Source: Diphasiastrum complanatum (lineage: Eukaryota > Streptophyta > Lycopodiopsida > Lycopodiales > Lycopodiaceae). Taken from it: 64,000 bases of DNA. Each line of letters starts with the position of its first letter. The stretch's first letter is position 1. Below the pieces are notes generated by a model. That model was not told the origin of the DNA. It saw only the letters and a list, made by a program, of their open reading frames with translations, and did no database searches. Below, in pieces: positions 11,866 through 22,148 of this stretch. The position numbers were made by a program, and so were the translations under genes. The stretch lies in the NCBI GenBank assembly GCA_029204225.1, contig CM055104.1:26197785-26261784 (forward strand), in the 5' to 3' direction.

Positions 11866-12045
11866 TGAAGTTCTAGAAAGGCTAGAAATAGATTAGTCCC
11901 ATAAGTTAGTGGATACTTATGGAAGACCCTCCTTGCCATAAAAGGAGAGGTATATGCCTTGTAAGTAGCACTTTTGAGATTAAGCTATCAAGTTCTCTAT
12001 TTTTGGAATTATCTCTCTATTTGTCACTGGCGCTCGTCCCCGCGA
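11866..12045 (+). mobile_element. LTR end plus primer-binding site leading into the palindromic array
   Basis: The segment TAGTCCCATAAGTTAGTGG, GGAAGACCCTCCTTGCCATA, then CCATAAAAGGAGAGG (TATA-like, about 11,937) has the look of the U3/R region of a plant LTR. It ends TATTTGTCA at about 12,025 and is followed after one base by TGGCGCTCGTCCCC, which resembles the TGGCGCCG-type primer site used by many plant Gypsy elements. If right, the following GC-rich DNA and the array would be internal sequence of a plus-strand LTR element. The LTR start is missing or unidentified and no partner LTR was seen. Confidence 0.4.
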
Positions 12046-12299
12046 CACCGTTCCCCGGGGATTCAGTGGCCATTGCCCGGTTGCCTCCAATGTAGAAGCG
12101 AGCTCCTGGGCCAATCTCGGCCCCGTGTCGGAAGTAGCACGAGCTTGCGCCTGTCGCCTGTCCCTGGCAAGCGCAGCCCATGCGAGCGAGCCAGACCCCA
12201 GCGCCATCATGGGCAGCTCGCACGACCTGGTGCCAACCGGTGTCGACGTGGCACCGGGGCAACTCGGTGCGGGAACTGGTGCCCCTGGTGCGCTCAACC
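12046..12299. other. GC-rich leader before the array
   Basis: About 250 bp of strongly GC-rich DNA, unlike the AT-rich surroundings, with palindromes such as GTTCCCCGGGGA and CACCGGGGCAACTCGGTG. Open frames exist on both strands, but they are composition artefacts without recognisable motifs. Confidence 0.4.
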
Positions 12300-14645
12300 C
12301 CAGACGCGCCTTCGCAAAAATTTCACGAAGGCGAGTCGCGAATTTTCATGAAGGCCCATCGCAAAATTCTCGCCCGTCGCGACTCGCACCAGGGAATTTT
12401 CGCGATGCCTGGACCCCTGGCGCAACCGTCATGAGATATTCGAGAAGGCACCTGTCGCGAACATTTCGCCATGGCCTTCGCGAATATCTCGCGACGGCCT
12501 TCGCAAAAATTTCTTAAAAGGCCTGTCGCAAGAATTTCACAAGAGGCGCCCAATGCAACATTCTCGCGAAGGGCGCCTTCTAGAAATTTTCCCGACAAGC
12601 CTTCTAGAAATTTTCTAGAAGGCCAGGCGCTTGTCACGAAATTTCTAGAAGGCCAGACGCCTGTCGCGAAATTTTCGCGATAGGAATTCTAGAAAATTTC
12701 TAGAATGCCTTCTAGAAACGTGACAGGCGCCCTTCTAGAAAATTTCTAAAAGGCGCCCTTCTAGAAAATTTCTCGAAGGCGCCCTTCTAGAAAATTTTAC
12801 GAAAGGCATGCCAGGCCTTCTAGATAATTTCTAGAAGGCCTTCTAGAACACTTGTCACGAGATTCCTAGAAGGCCTATCGCGAGATTTCTAGAAGAAAAT
12901 TGCTAGAAGGTGCCCTTCTAGAAAATTTCGCGAAGGCCTTCTAGAAATTTCGCAACAAGCGCGTCAGGCGCTTGTCGTGAAATTCTCGCAACAAGCCTTT
13001 TAAAAAATTTCTAGAAGGCGTTGTTCGTGAAAATTTCGCGACGGGCCTTCTAGAAAATTTCGCGACAGGCCTTCTAGAAAATTTCTAGAAGGCCAGGTGC
13101 CTGTCGCGAATTTTTTGCGAAAGGGCATCTAGAAAATTTCTAGAAGGCGCCCTTCTAGAAAATTTCTAGAATGCCTTCTAGAAACGCAACAAGCGCCCTT
13201 CTAGAAAATTTCTAGAAGGTGCCCTTCTAGAAATTTTTGCGATAGGCCTTCTAGAAAATTTCTAGAAAGCCAGGCGCCTATCACGAAATTTCTAGAAGGC
13301 CAGGCGCTTGTCACGAAATTTTCACAACAGGCCTTCTAAAAAATTTCTAGAAGGCCTGTCGCGACGGCCTTCTAGAAGGCCAGGCGCCTGTCACGAAATT
13401 TTTGCGACAGGCCTTCTAGAAAATTTCTAGAAGGCCTGTCGCGACGACCTTCTAGAAGGCCAGGCGCCTGTCGCGAAATTCTCACGACAGGCCTTCTAGA
13501 AAATTTCTACAAGGTGCCCTTCTAGAAAAATTCTTGCGACAAGCCTTCTAGAAAATTTCTAGAAGGCGTTCTAGAAAATTTTGCCCCCCCTTAACTGCAC
13601 CCGCCGCGGCGGGTGGGTGGGGGAGGGGGGAAACATTCACAAAAATGCATCGCGAAATCATTTTCTAGAAGGCCTGGCAAAATTTTCCAGAAGGCCTTCT
13701 AGAAAATTTCGCGAGGGGCACGTCAGGCACCTGTCGCGGAATTCTTGCAACAGACCTTTTAGAAAATATCTAGAAGACCTTCTAGAAAATTTCTAAAAGG
13801 CCTGTAGCGATTCGAGACAGGCGCCTGGCCTTCTAGAAGGCCATCGCGACAGGCCTTGTAGAAATTTTCTAGAAGGCCTGTCGTGAAAACTTCGCGACAA
13901 GAGCCTGGCCTTCTAGAAGGCCGTCGCAACAGGCCTTCTAGAAAGTTCGCGACAAGCGGTAGGCCTTCTAGAAGGCCAGGCGCCTGTCACGAAGTTTTCG
14001 TGACAAGCATTCTAGAAAATTTCTAGAAGGCCTGTCGCGACGGCCTTCTAGAACGTCAGACGCCTGTTGCGAAATTCTCGCAACAAGCCTTCTAGAAAAT
14101 TTCTAGAACACCTTCTAGAAACGCGACATGTGCTCTTCTAGAAAATTTCTAGAAGGCGCCCTTCTAGAAAATTTCTAGAATGCCTTCTAGAAACGCCTAT
14201 CGCGAGATTTCTAGAAGGCCAGTCACGAAATCCTTCTAGAAAATTTCACGATAGGTGCACCAGGCCTTCTAGAAAATTTCTAGAACGCTTGTCGCGAGAT
14301 TTCTACAAGGCCTGTCACGAGATTTCTAGAAAATTTCTAGAAGGCGCCCTTCTAGAAAATTTCGCGAAGGCCTTCTAGAAATTTTGCGATGAGCGCACCA
14401 GGCGCTTGTTGCGAAATTCTCGTGACAGGCCTTCTAGAAAATTCCTAGAACTCGCCCTTCGTGAAAATTTCTTGACGGGCTTTCTAGAAAATTTCGCGAC
14501 AGGCCTTCTAGGCCTTCTAGAAAATTTCCAGAAGGCACTCTTCTACAAAAATTCTTGCGACAGGCCTTCTAGAAAATTTCCGAAAGGTGCCCTTCTAAAA
14601 AAATTGTTGCGACACGCTTTCTAGAAATTCTCACGACAGCCCATC
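12300..14645. repeat. Palindromic satellite array, part 1
   Basis: The sequence is built almost wholly from self-complementary modules in irregular order: TTCTAGAAAATTTCTAGAA, variants of CTGTCGCGAAATTTCGCGAC, and CAGGCGCCTG/GGCGCC joints. Because every module is its own reverse complement, the array reads alike on both strands. TTCTAGAA occurs roughly two to three times per 60 bp. There is no fixed period: modules vary by small deletions and by CGCGA to CACGA or CGTGA changes, the C-to-T type expected from methylated CG. Open frames here (12,125-12,517, 12,471-12,683 and others) change phase with each module and are not considered genes. Confidence 0.9.
13586..13690 (-). repeat. G-rich hairpin module, copy 1 (inverted)
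   Basis: CACCCGCCGCGGCGGGTG at 13,598-13,615 is a perfect palindrome. The outer side carries GGGTGGGTGGGGGAGGGGGG, a sequence that can form a G-quadruplex, followed by AAACATTCACAAAAATGC, then ATTTTCTAGAAGGC. Its reverse complement matches the modules at 14.86, 15.56 and 23.30 kb. Confidence 0.8.
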
Positions 14646-14826
14646 TAGTTCTTGATGTTCTTGGGATGTCCAAGAATCAAAAGACTGGCTGGTTTCTTGA
14701 TTCTTGGACTTGTAACATATTGTAGATTAGTTTTTGTTTCTTGTTTTGTCAATTTATGCAAGTAAAGTAGTGTAGGATCTGATTTTACTTCATTTTGATC
14801 CTCTAAAGCAGGGGATCTATCAACAC
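14646..14826 (-). repeat. Inverted fragment of the 22-kb element leader inside the array
   Basis: The segment 14,648-14,800 is the reverse complement of 21,996-22,147 (CTAGTTCTTGATGTTCTTGG...). The following TCCTCTAAAGCAGGGGATC...ATCAAC is the reverse complement of about 21,688-21,716. The intervening 280 bp are absent. The fragment starts exactly at the element's LTR/internal junction but has no LTR. Array modules border it on both sides. Confidence 0.85.
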
Positions 14827-15121
14827 TCGCGAAATTTTCTAGAAGGCCTTCTAGAAAATGATTTCGCAATGGCATTTTTGTGAATGTTTCCCCCCCGCCC
14901 ACCCGCTCGTGGCGGGTGGGTGAGGGGGGGTCAAAATTTTCTAGAACGCCTTCTAGAAATTTTCTAGAAGGCCTGTCGCGAGAATTTTTCTAGAAGGGTG
15001 CCTTCTAGAAATTTTCTAGAAGGCTTGTCACGAGAATTTCGCGACAGGCGCCTGGCCTTCTAGAAGGCCATCGCGACAGGCCTTCTAGAAATTTTCTAGA
15101 AGGCTTGTCGCAAAAATTTTG
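14827..15121. repeat. Palindromic satellite array, part 2, with hairpin copy 2
   Basis: The same TTCTAGAA/TCGCGA modules resume. At about 14,860-14,930 lies the second G-rich hairpin module: ATGATTTCGCAATGGCATTT, GTGAATGTTTCCCCCCC, then CCCACCCGCTCGTGGCGGGTGGG and GGGGGGG, in the direct orientation. Confidence 0.85.
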
Positions 15122-15326
15122 CTCCAGCCAGCCGAGCAGTAAATACTGCAACGCATGGCATAGAGGGAACTTCAGGATCGAAGGATCTCACAATACGGTA
15201 TATAAATAATGTTCAACCAAAGCCCGCCCCGGTGACTTATTCCGAGTAAACCCGCCAGAATGTGAGAAGAAGGATCGGAGATCTCCTCTCAGCTTTTTTT
15301 TGTTCTCCGTTACCACACGTCTTAGG
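15122..15326. other. Non-repetitive island in the array, with a TATA-like box
   Basis: About 205 bp without array modules, abruptly bounded on both sides. It contains GGTATATAAATAATG (TATA-like, from about 15,199) and a T8 run near 15,291. No frame of note. It could be a captured promoter fragment or an insertion; I do not recognise it. Confidence 0.4.
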
Positions 15327-15969
15327 AATGGCGACAAGCGCCTGGCCTTCTAGAAATTTTTCAAAAGGCCTGTCGCGAAAATTTCTGGAAGGGCACCTTC
15401 TAGAATTTTTTTAAAAGGGTGCCTGTCATGTTTCTAGAAGGCGTTCTAGAAATTTTCTAGAAGGGCGCCTTCTAGAAATTTTTTAGAAGGGCGCCTGGCG
15501 CGCCCCTGGCGAAATTTTCTAGAAGGCCTTCTAGAAAATTTCGCAAGACCTTCGAAAAAATGATTTTGCCATGGCATTTTCATGAATGTTCCCCCCCCCC
15601 CCCATCCACCCGCCGCGACGGGTGGGTGAGGGGGGCGCGAAATTTTCTGGAATGCCTTCTAGAAATTTTCTAGAAGGCTTGTCGCGACAATGTTTCTAGA
15701 AGGGCGCCTTCTAGAAATTTTCTAGAAGGCCTGTCGCGAGAATTTCGCGACAGGCGCCTGGCCTTCTAAAACGCCGTCATGACAGGCCTTCTAGAAATTT
15801 TTTAGAAGGCCAGGCGCCTGTCGTGAAATCTCTTGACAGGCCTTCTAGAAATCTCACGACAGGCGTTCTAGAAATCTCGCGACAGACATTCTAGAAGGTG
15901 TTCTAGAAATTTTATAGAAGGCCTGGCGCGCCTGTCGCGAAATTTTCTAGAAGGATTTCGTGACAGGCC
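15327..15969. repeat. Palindromic satellite array, part 3, with hairpin copy 3
   Basis: Array modules continue up to the LTR of the inserted element. The third G-rich hairpin module is at about 15,560-15,640: GCCATGGCATTTTCATGAAT, a C13 run, CACCCGCCGCGACGGGTGGG and GGGGGG. Confidence 0.85.
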
Positions 15970-16651
15970 TGGAGAATATGCAATATTTATGCCACATTTC
16001 TAGCCTATTTAGTTTACTTGAATGCTGGTTCCTACATTATTCCACAAACAAGAAAAGAAACTTATCCACTCTACGAAAGCAGCAAATCTAATCCACTCTA
16101 CAGTCCACAACCACACACAAAAGGAGAGAAGGGCAAGATGATAAATGCATCACTCAAGAAACAAGCACGATCAAGGAGCTCAATGGATGCACCAAACTCG
16201 TGAAGGCTCTTCTGATTTCAGCATGGAGTTGATACAATTCACAAAAAGCTCCTCTACTCAAAGAGGGAGTCTCTTAAATAAGCAAGAGAGCTCCTTAGGT
16301 GGCATCCTAGTGGAATTTCCACATTTCACAAATTACAAGTGGAATAATGCTCTCCACTAGAGGTCACCATCAAAAGGTGGCTCACTCTACTTTCTTTAAA
16401 AGGGTTCTACTTGCATTTATTACATTTGCCTAGAAATACTTGTTTCTACATGGTCATTCCAACTTCCGGAATTCACCACGAGGCTTACACAATTCTTGCT
16501 TGCCATTCCTAACTAGCATTTCTTGGCTCTCATACTCGGCTCTCAGTCTTTGTTGTTCTCGTCTTCTCAGAGATCTCCTTGTTCTAAGGTGAGAGGTGTT
16601 CTTGAGTTGCTGTGTCCGAGTATCTTGGGGAATCGTCAGAATCAGCCAACA
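15970..16651 (-). mobile_element. 3' LTR of the non-autonomous element
   Basis: It matches the copy at 22,149-22,825 throughout, from GAGAATATGCAA to GTCAGAATCAGCC.AACA. The outer end reads TGGAGAATATG where the other LTR has TGTTAGAGAATATG, a 3-bp loss. The 181-codon plus-strand frame crossing its inner edge is not supported by anything. Confidence 0.85.
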
Positions 16652-17890
16652 TCATCCCACCCCTAATGTGTTGCAGAACCCACTGCAACTCATATTGGAC
16701 GATGTCGCTCTGCTTTGCATTGGCATTTTTTATTGTCACTTGGAAAAGCGTAGATCCTCGTTCGCTTACATAAAACCAAGTGCTTATTGTCGCCAGTCTT
16801 TATCACAAAAACTGTTTTTCACGAATTGCCGCAGTTTAATCAGAATGTCTTATTGCTGCAATTGGTTGACATTCTCAAAATTGGAGAGCTCTCAGCAGCT
16901 TCACAACTTGCATGCTCGAGTGCTTTCCATGTGTCTCTTTGTTTTGTCACTTGTATCTGCCATTGACGGTTTCATCTTTGGTTTCTTGGCAGATTCTATC
17001 TTCTGGGAGGTCTGTATCCTCCATTTGCCTCTGGGTGTTTCCGTGTTTATTCTCTCAGTTGAAGTTTCAGTCTCAAGGAAAACCTTCGATCTACAGGTTG
17101 CACAAAGTTTGATTATCAGTCTCAAGGGGATGGACTCTTAAAAAATTGGTGGTAGGAACAGATTTGGATGGACGGTTTGATAACGGTAAGAAAACATGAT
17201 GAAGGCTTGGTGAAAGGATGAAGGAACTGATAGTTCTCCAATTGCAGCCTTGGACTCTTGCAATGTTTTGCTTGCTGGGTGAGGAGCTTGCTTTATTTGC
17301 AGGTTCATGGTTGTCTTCATCTTTCTTTTTCTGCATCTCTTTCTTTCAATCCGTTACTTTTGGATCTCTTTGGACTTCATAGGAGGGGATTCAACTATCA
17401 TTGCTCCAAAGAGTTTCTTTTGATCAAAATTGATCTGACTCATCTGTTGCTTAAGTATTGTCCTTTCCTCCTCAACTTCCTGGATCTTTCTCTTTATTTC
17501 TTCTAGTTGCTTCACCTACTTCTGTAGATCTTTGTTTGGCTGATCAACCATTGTAGGTGGCAATTGGTCTCCGCAAGACACTTGCAATGATCTGTCAACT
17601 GTTTCGGTAAGACTATCAAAAACTGGAGATTTCTCAGAAGAACAGTAGACTGATGATAAACAAACAGATGGAAGGAAGGGTGGTGGTGACAACGGTAGAT
17701 GGTGTGGACAATAGGCATGATAATGGGCATAGAATTCGAAGTATGGCAAGCAGGTGGTTGAAGAAAGAGACTGATTTTCCAATTTTTGTGTTTCCCTTTC
17801 TAAAGGATCTTTGTCATGAATGGGGTACTTCTTTTGATTGAGTCTCTTTGGACTACCCATATGTCTTCTTAGCCTTGTCGTTTTCATATT
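16652..17890 (-). pseudogene. Second ORF of the non-autonomous element, with coiled coil
   Basis: One minus-strand frame runs from about 17,887 to 17,091, broken by a TAG near 17,516 and a TGA near 17,345. Its middle is a strongly charged heptad-like segment, KQLEEIKRKIQEVEEERTIL, followed by KKEMQKKKDEDNHEP. No family recognised. Both stops could derive from CAG and CGA by C-to-T change. The element's polypurine tract is at 16,652-16,664. By position it is a gag extension or an element-specific accessory protein. Confidence 0.4.
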
Positions 17891-19002
17891 TGACTTGTGA
17901 CCTTGGCTGTCGATCTTGCTGGTGTTGTTGCTGGCAGCGTAACTGCTCTAGTGGATCCAAGCAGATCCACTCTCTCCCCCCCCAAAAAAAGTTATGTTGG
18001 TGCAGATGTTGTTGCTGGTAACTGTTCATGCTCAGGATTGGATTGGCATGTGGAACACGTAGTTGAAACTTGTTGAACATGCGACTAAACTAAAGATTGA
18101 ACAAATTTTAACTAAATTGGTTTTGATCTTTCTGTACTTGACTCGGAGATGAATATGGCAATTAGATGCAGGAACCAACTCGGACGTGACATGGACTGTG
18201 CAGATTTGGTGGATGCACAAAAATTTGAAACTCTGTATAAGGTGACTGGAAAATTGATAGATGAATGACAAGTTATTTTTGAGATACGCTACTTGATGTC
18301 TCTTGTGCAATGGCTATCTTTGATGAACTAAAAACAAATCTAAAAAAATATGCATTTAGAAGAAATTACCAAAATTAAACAATGACAAAAAATAAAAAAG
18401 AGAGATACCAATGTTACAGAGAGTGAAGGCCGTAGAGCACTTGTCAAACAAAAAGTCATTCATCAACATGCATAATTCACCTGGACAATTTCATGTTGCA
18501 TTGATCTTGTAGAGTAATGAAAAACTCTTAGAAGCCCTTGTCCAAAAACAAGACAGGTAGCGACACTTGAATCTACCATCGTTGATAGTAGATGTTGTAA
18601 GATATAGCTTGAGAAGCGGCGATGATTGAGGTACCGTGTCCTGAGGACTTCTTTGAGTAAGAGATTAAGAATCGAATCTCTAATTGGATTTTTGAATTGT
18701 AGTTTTATTGTGGATTGGCACATTGGAAATCTGATCAGCATGTGTAAAGACAATAGATTTGAGGTTGTAGAAGGGGAGAAAAACTGTCAATTCCCTGTGG
18801 AGGTTGCTCTTGGTTGGACATTGTAGCAGATGATGGAATATCGGTTTCACTTTCTTTCGACAAGGACTCATTTCATATTGTCTTTGTGAATGATGGAGCT
18901 GCTGTATTGTGCAGTAGTGTAAAAGTTTGCTAGAAACTTCTCAATTGAGCAGCAGGTTTAACTATTGGTTGTTGTGGTGCTCATGTGGTTGTCGGGAAGA
19001 TC
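17891..19002 (-). mobile_element. Internal region between gag and the second ORF, decayed
   Basis: Only short frames remain. A glutamine-rich stretch (QLRCQQQHQQDRQ) lies near 17,950. No pol motif seen in any frame, so either pol was never present or the segment was replaced. Confidence 0.4.
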
Positions 19003-20354
19003 CTATTGTGATTCATAACTGATGTGACGGGCAGATAGGATCTTAGTTGGTTGCTTTGGACAGTGTTTGAAACTGTGTTTTCTAATACAGTAGGGACACT
19101 CAGCATGGTACTGGGTCTTAACTGGACAATCAACCATGAAGTGGGCAGTTTCACCACAGATGAAACATCTGGTGTGCAATGGCCCTTGTATAACGGCATA
19201 GCCATCTTGCATGGCTAATGGGTCTGGACTTTCAGATGGATATACATGATGAGGCAAGGCATTTCCAGACTGTGATGGTTGTTCTTCATATTGTTGAACT
19301 GTATGTGCTTATATAGGTCGATATGAAGGACAAGCATCAGCAGGTGCATAGCCCGGCAGTGTGGGCACCATGTTGTTTTTCGTCTATAAGGTACCTGTGC
19401 AGGGTTTGACTGACCAGGCATACTACGTTGGATAGACTTCAAGGTAGCTTGAAACTCATTGGTGAGTTTCTCCATTTGCAGTTGATGTTGCTTATTAAGC
19501 AACTCTAACTGGGATTTCCAAAGCTGATCTCAGGTGTCCTCGATTGGCTTCGACTCATGGACAAGAGCATGTGGTGCTCATCTTTCCCTTGATTCGTCAA
19601 CATCTGGTCCTTCATCTTTTTCCTTGATGGCATCAGACATAGCTAATTTGAGACTCATATATTCATCATTGGATTTAAGCTCGCGTCTAATCCATCTTGG
19701 AAGGCCGACTAAAAACCAGATGATGAGCATCTATTTAGAGGGTTGTTCTTGTACTTGACTTTTGAGGCGTTTGAAATGCTCGATATAGTCTCATACACGT
19801 TCATCCTTTGCCATCTTGATGTTACTCAGTTTGACAAAAGGACTCGCTATCAAGCGAAAGGGCTTAAAACGCTTGATAAAGGACTCTTTTAAAATTGACC
19901 AGTCTGTCTTTTCGTCACAATCAAGGTTGAAAAACCAATCACGTGCTTTAGCAATCATGGTCATTGAAAATAGTTGGACCATAGCATCGGGAGATGTTCT
20001 GCCATACACATCACATGCATTCTCAAAGATTTGCAAAAAGCTTTGAGGGTCCGAACTACCGTCAAACTTTGGTAGATCTAGCTTGGGTGTACGTCTCTCA
20101 AGATGAGCATGGTGGGTAGCAGAAACTCCATTAAGGTTGGTTCTGGAATGGGATGTTTCAACACCATGAACATGGGTTCTGGCTCGTGAGGACTCGGCTC
20201 TATCATGTTCTTGTCCTTCGAATGGGTTTGTGGATGGCTCATAGGGTTGGGACCACATTCGGTAGAATCTATGACATCTGATTTGTTCAACGGTAGAAGA
20301 CCTTACCTCGTATGGATAATTGTCTAATATTTCAAGATCTGTATGCTGGTCCAT
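19003..20354 (-). pseudogene. Gypsy-type gag with two zinc knuckles
   Basis: The frame starts at ATG 20,354 and reads to a TGA at 19,791. The domain of the Retrotrans_gag family is clear: PKLDLPKFDGSSDPQSFLQI, then ARDWFFNLD, then KTDWSILKESFIKRF. Beyond the stop the same protein continues (DYIEHFKRLKSQ, LVGLPRWIRRELKSNDEY), aligning with the Gypsy B gag at 56.9-57.1 kb, which has Arg where this copy has TGA. Near 19,170 and 19,090 are cysteine motifs CFICGETAHFMVDC and CPYCIRKHSFKHC, arranged as in Gypsy B. At least one frameshift separates the core from the knuckles. In a functional element this protein would form the capsid and bind the RNA genome. Confidence 0.85.
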
Positions 20355-20589
20355 TGGGTCCTGGGGTATGAGTTTCTAGTATTGATGGTTTTTTAGGGTT
20401 TTTAATGTTTTTTTAGGAAGTCAAGAGAAAACTCAATATCAAAAGAGCTTTCTATTTGTATGTGTGTTGTTTTTGGAAAAAAAAAATTGGTGTTTATCTG
20501 TTTATTTATTTATTTTTTTTCAATCTCAAAGGTGTTGGAAAGATGGTGGTTTGGTCGAAATCGCAATCAGAGGTGTTGATCAAAAGTTA

Positions 20590-21483
20590 TGGTCCGGTCG
20601 AGATGGGTGTTAATTGCTCCGGTCGAGCTTTGATCTGATTGCTTCGGTTGAGATCTGATCGAATCCCTTCTATCGAGATTTGATCGTTGCCTTCAGCTTC
20701 GGTCGAGATTTGAGCGGGCATTTCTGCTTCGGTCGAGATTTCAGCGTGCACTTTGGCTCTGGTCGAGATCTGAGCAGACACTTTGGCTCCGGTCGAGATC
20801 TGAGCGGGCACTTCGGCTCCGGTCAAGATCTCAGCAAGCACTTTGGTCGAGATTCCAGCGAGCGCTCCGGTCAAGATTCCAAAGAAGTGCTTTGGTTGAG
20901 ATTCCAGAAAAATGCTTTGGGCGAGATTCTAGAAAAATGTTTCGGTCGAAATTCCAGAAAAATGCTTCGGTCGAGATTCCAGAAAAATGCTTCGGTTGAG
21001 ATTTAAGATGGGCCTCTGGTTGAGAGTTTATTGAGGTCTCCGGTTGAGATTTTACTGAGGTCTCCGGTTGAGAATGAGGTGAGGCCTTCGGTTGAGATGT
21101 AAGCTGGGCCTCCGGTTGAGATTTCAGCTGGGGTCTCTAGTTGAGATTTCAGCTGTGCCTCATGTTGAGAGTGTGGTGAGGCCTTTGGCTGAGATGTAAG
21201 CTGGGCCTCCAGTTGAGATTTCAGTTGGGCCTCCGGTTGAGAGTGAGGTGAGGCCTTCGGTTGAGATGTAACACAGGGGCTCCGGTTGGAATGTAACACA
21301 AGCCTCCGATTGAGATTCAACACAGGGGCTCCGGTTGAGTTGTAACACAGGCCTCCGGTTGAGATTCAACACATGGGCTTCGGTTGAGATGTAATGCAGG
21401 AGCTCTGGTTGGGATGTAACACAGGCCTCCGGTTGAGATTCAACACAGGGGCTCCGGTTGAGATGTAACACAGTAGTTAACAC
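20590..21483 (-). repeat. Degenerate 27-30 bp minisatellite in the element leader
   Basis: Tandem units of the type CTCCGGTTGAGAT-TTCAGC-TGGGC (plus strand) repeat about 30 times with substitutions and small length changes. Around 20,600-20,880 the unit is mostly 30 bp, so the minus strand encodes decapeptides such as QISTGAKVSA and EISTEAEMPA. Around 21,000-21,480 units vary between 24 and 30 bp, giving SQPEA/STGGP-type peptides. No start or homology supports translation, but phase is kept over 95 and 106 codons. Confidence 0.8.
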
Positions 21484-22148
21484 ACAATCATAGAGTTAGG
21501 ATGATACTGTCCAAGAACGGCCCTGTAATGATGCTATTCAAGAATGTGACAGACTGTAAGTGTCAGATTGCAGATGATGGCAGATCCAGATATGGATGAT
21601 GTTATTTATGGAGCGGATCATGGAAGAACGTTGGAACAGGGATGGAGTAGAGATGTGCATGTGTTCAAGTGGCAACTGGTGCCAAATGTTGATAGATCCC
21701 CTGCTCTAGAGGATCTGTTGGTTTTGTAAAAGTTCTTTTTCTTACTTCTTCTGCCTATCAACAAAGACGGTGGGCTCTTGCTTAATGTTCTTTCTTGTTT
21801 CAAGCCCAAAATCAGGCAGAAGGGACGGGTTCTTGTTGTAGTATTATGTCCTGCCTGTCAGAGGACATCCGGATGGATCACTCTTCAACTGAATGCACAT
21901 GCATAATCAACCAAAATGCAAGCCAATGAGTTCAACAAATGATCTACATTACTGCTCAGTTGAACAACGGTGGATTCCTACTTCTACTTGCTGCAAAATG
22001 AACTAAAATCAGATCCTACACTACTTTACTTGCATAAGTTGACAAAACAAGAAACAAAAACTAATCTACAGCATGTTACAAGTCCAAGAATCAAGAAACC
22101 AACCAGTCTTTTGATTCTTGGACATCCCAAGAACATCAAGAACTAGAA

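Noticed and set aside
12125-12683. Overlapping 80-130 codon frames in the GC-rich leader and array
   Set aside because: They exist on both strands because the DNA is palindromic and GC-rich; phase changes with each module and no motif is present.
15150-15300. tRNA-like or SINE promoter: TGGCATAGAGG resembles an A box, GGATCGAAGGA a B box
   Set aside because: The two boxes are only a few bases apart, too close for a polymerase III internal promoter, and no tRNA fold is visible.
12300-15969. CRISPR-like array
   Set aside because: Repeats are palindromic, irregularly spaced and without unique spacers of constant length; the context is a plant genome and no cas gene is present.
16596-17141. 181-codon plus-strand ORF with hydrophobic segments
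   Set aside because: It starts inside an LTR and runs antisense to the element's own coiled-coil ORF; hydrophobicity follows from the antisense of a Lys/Glu-rich sequence.
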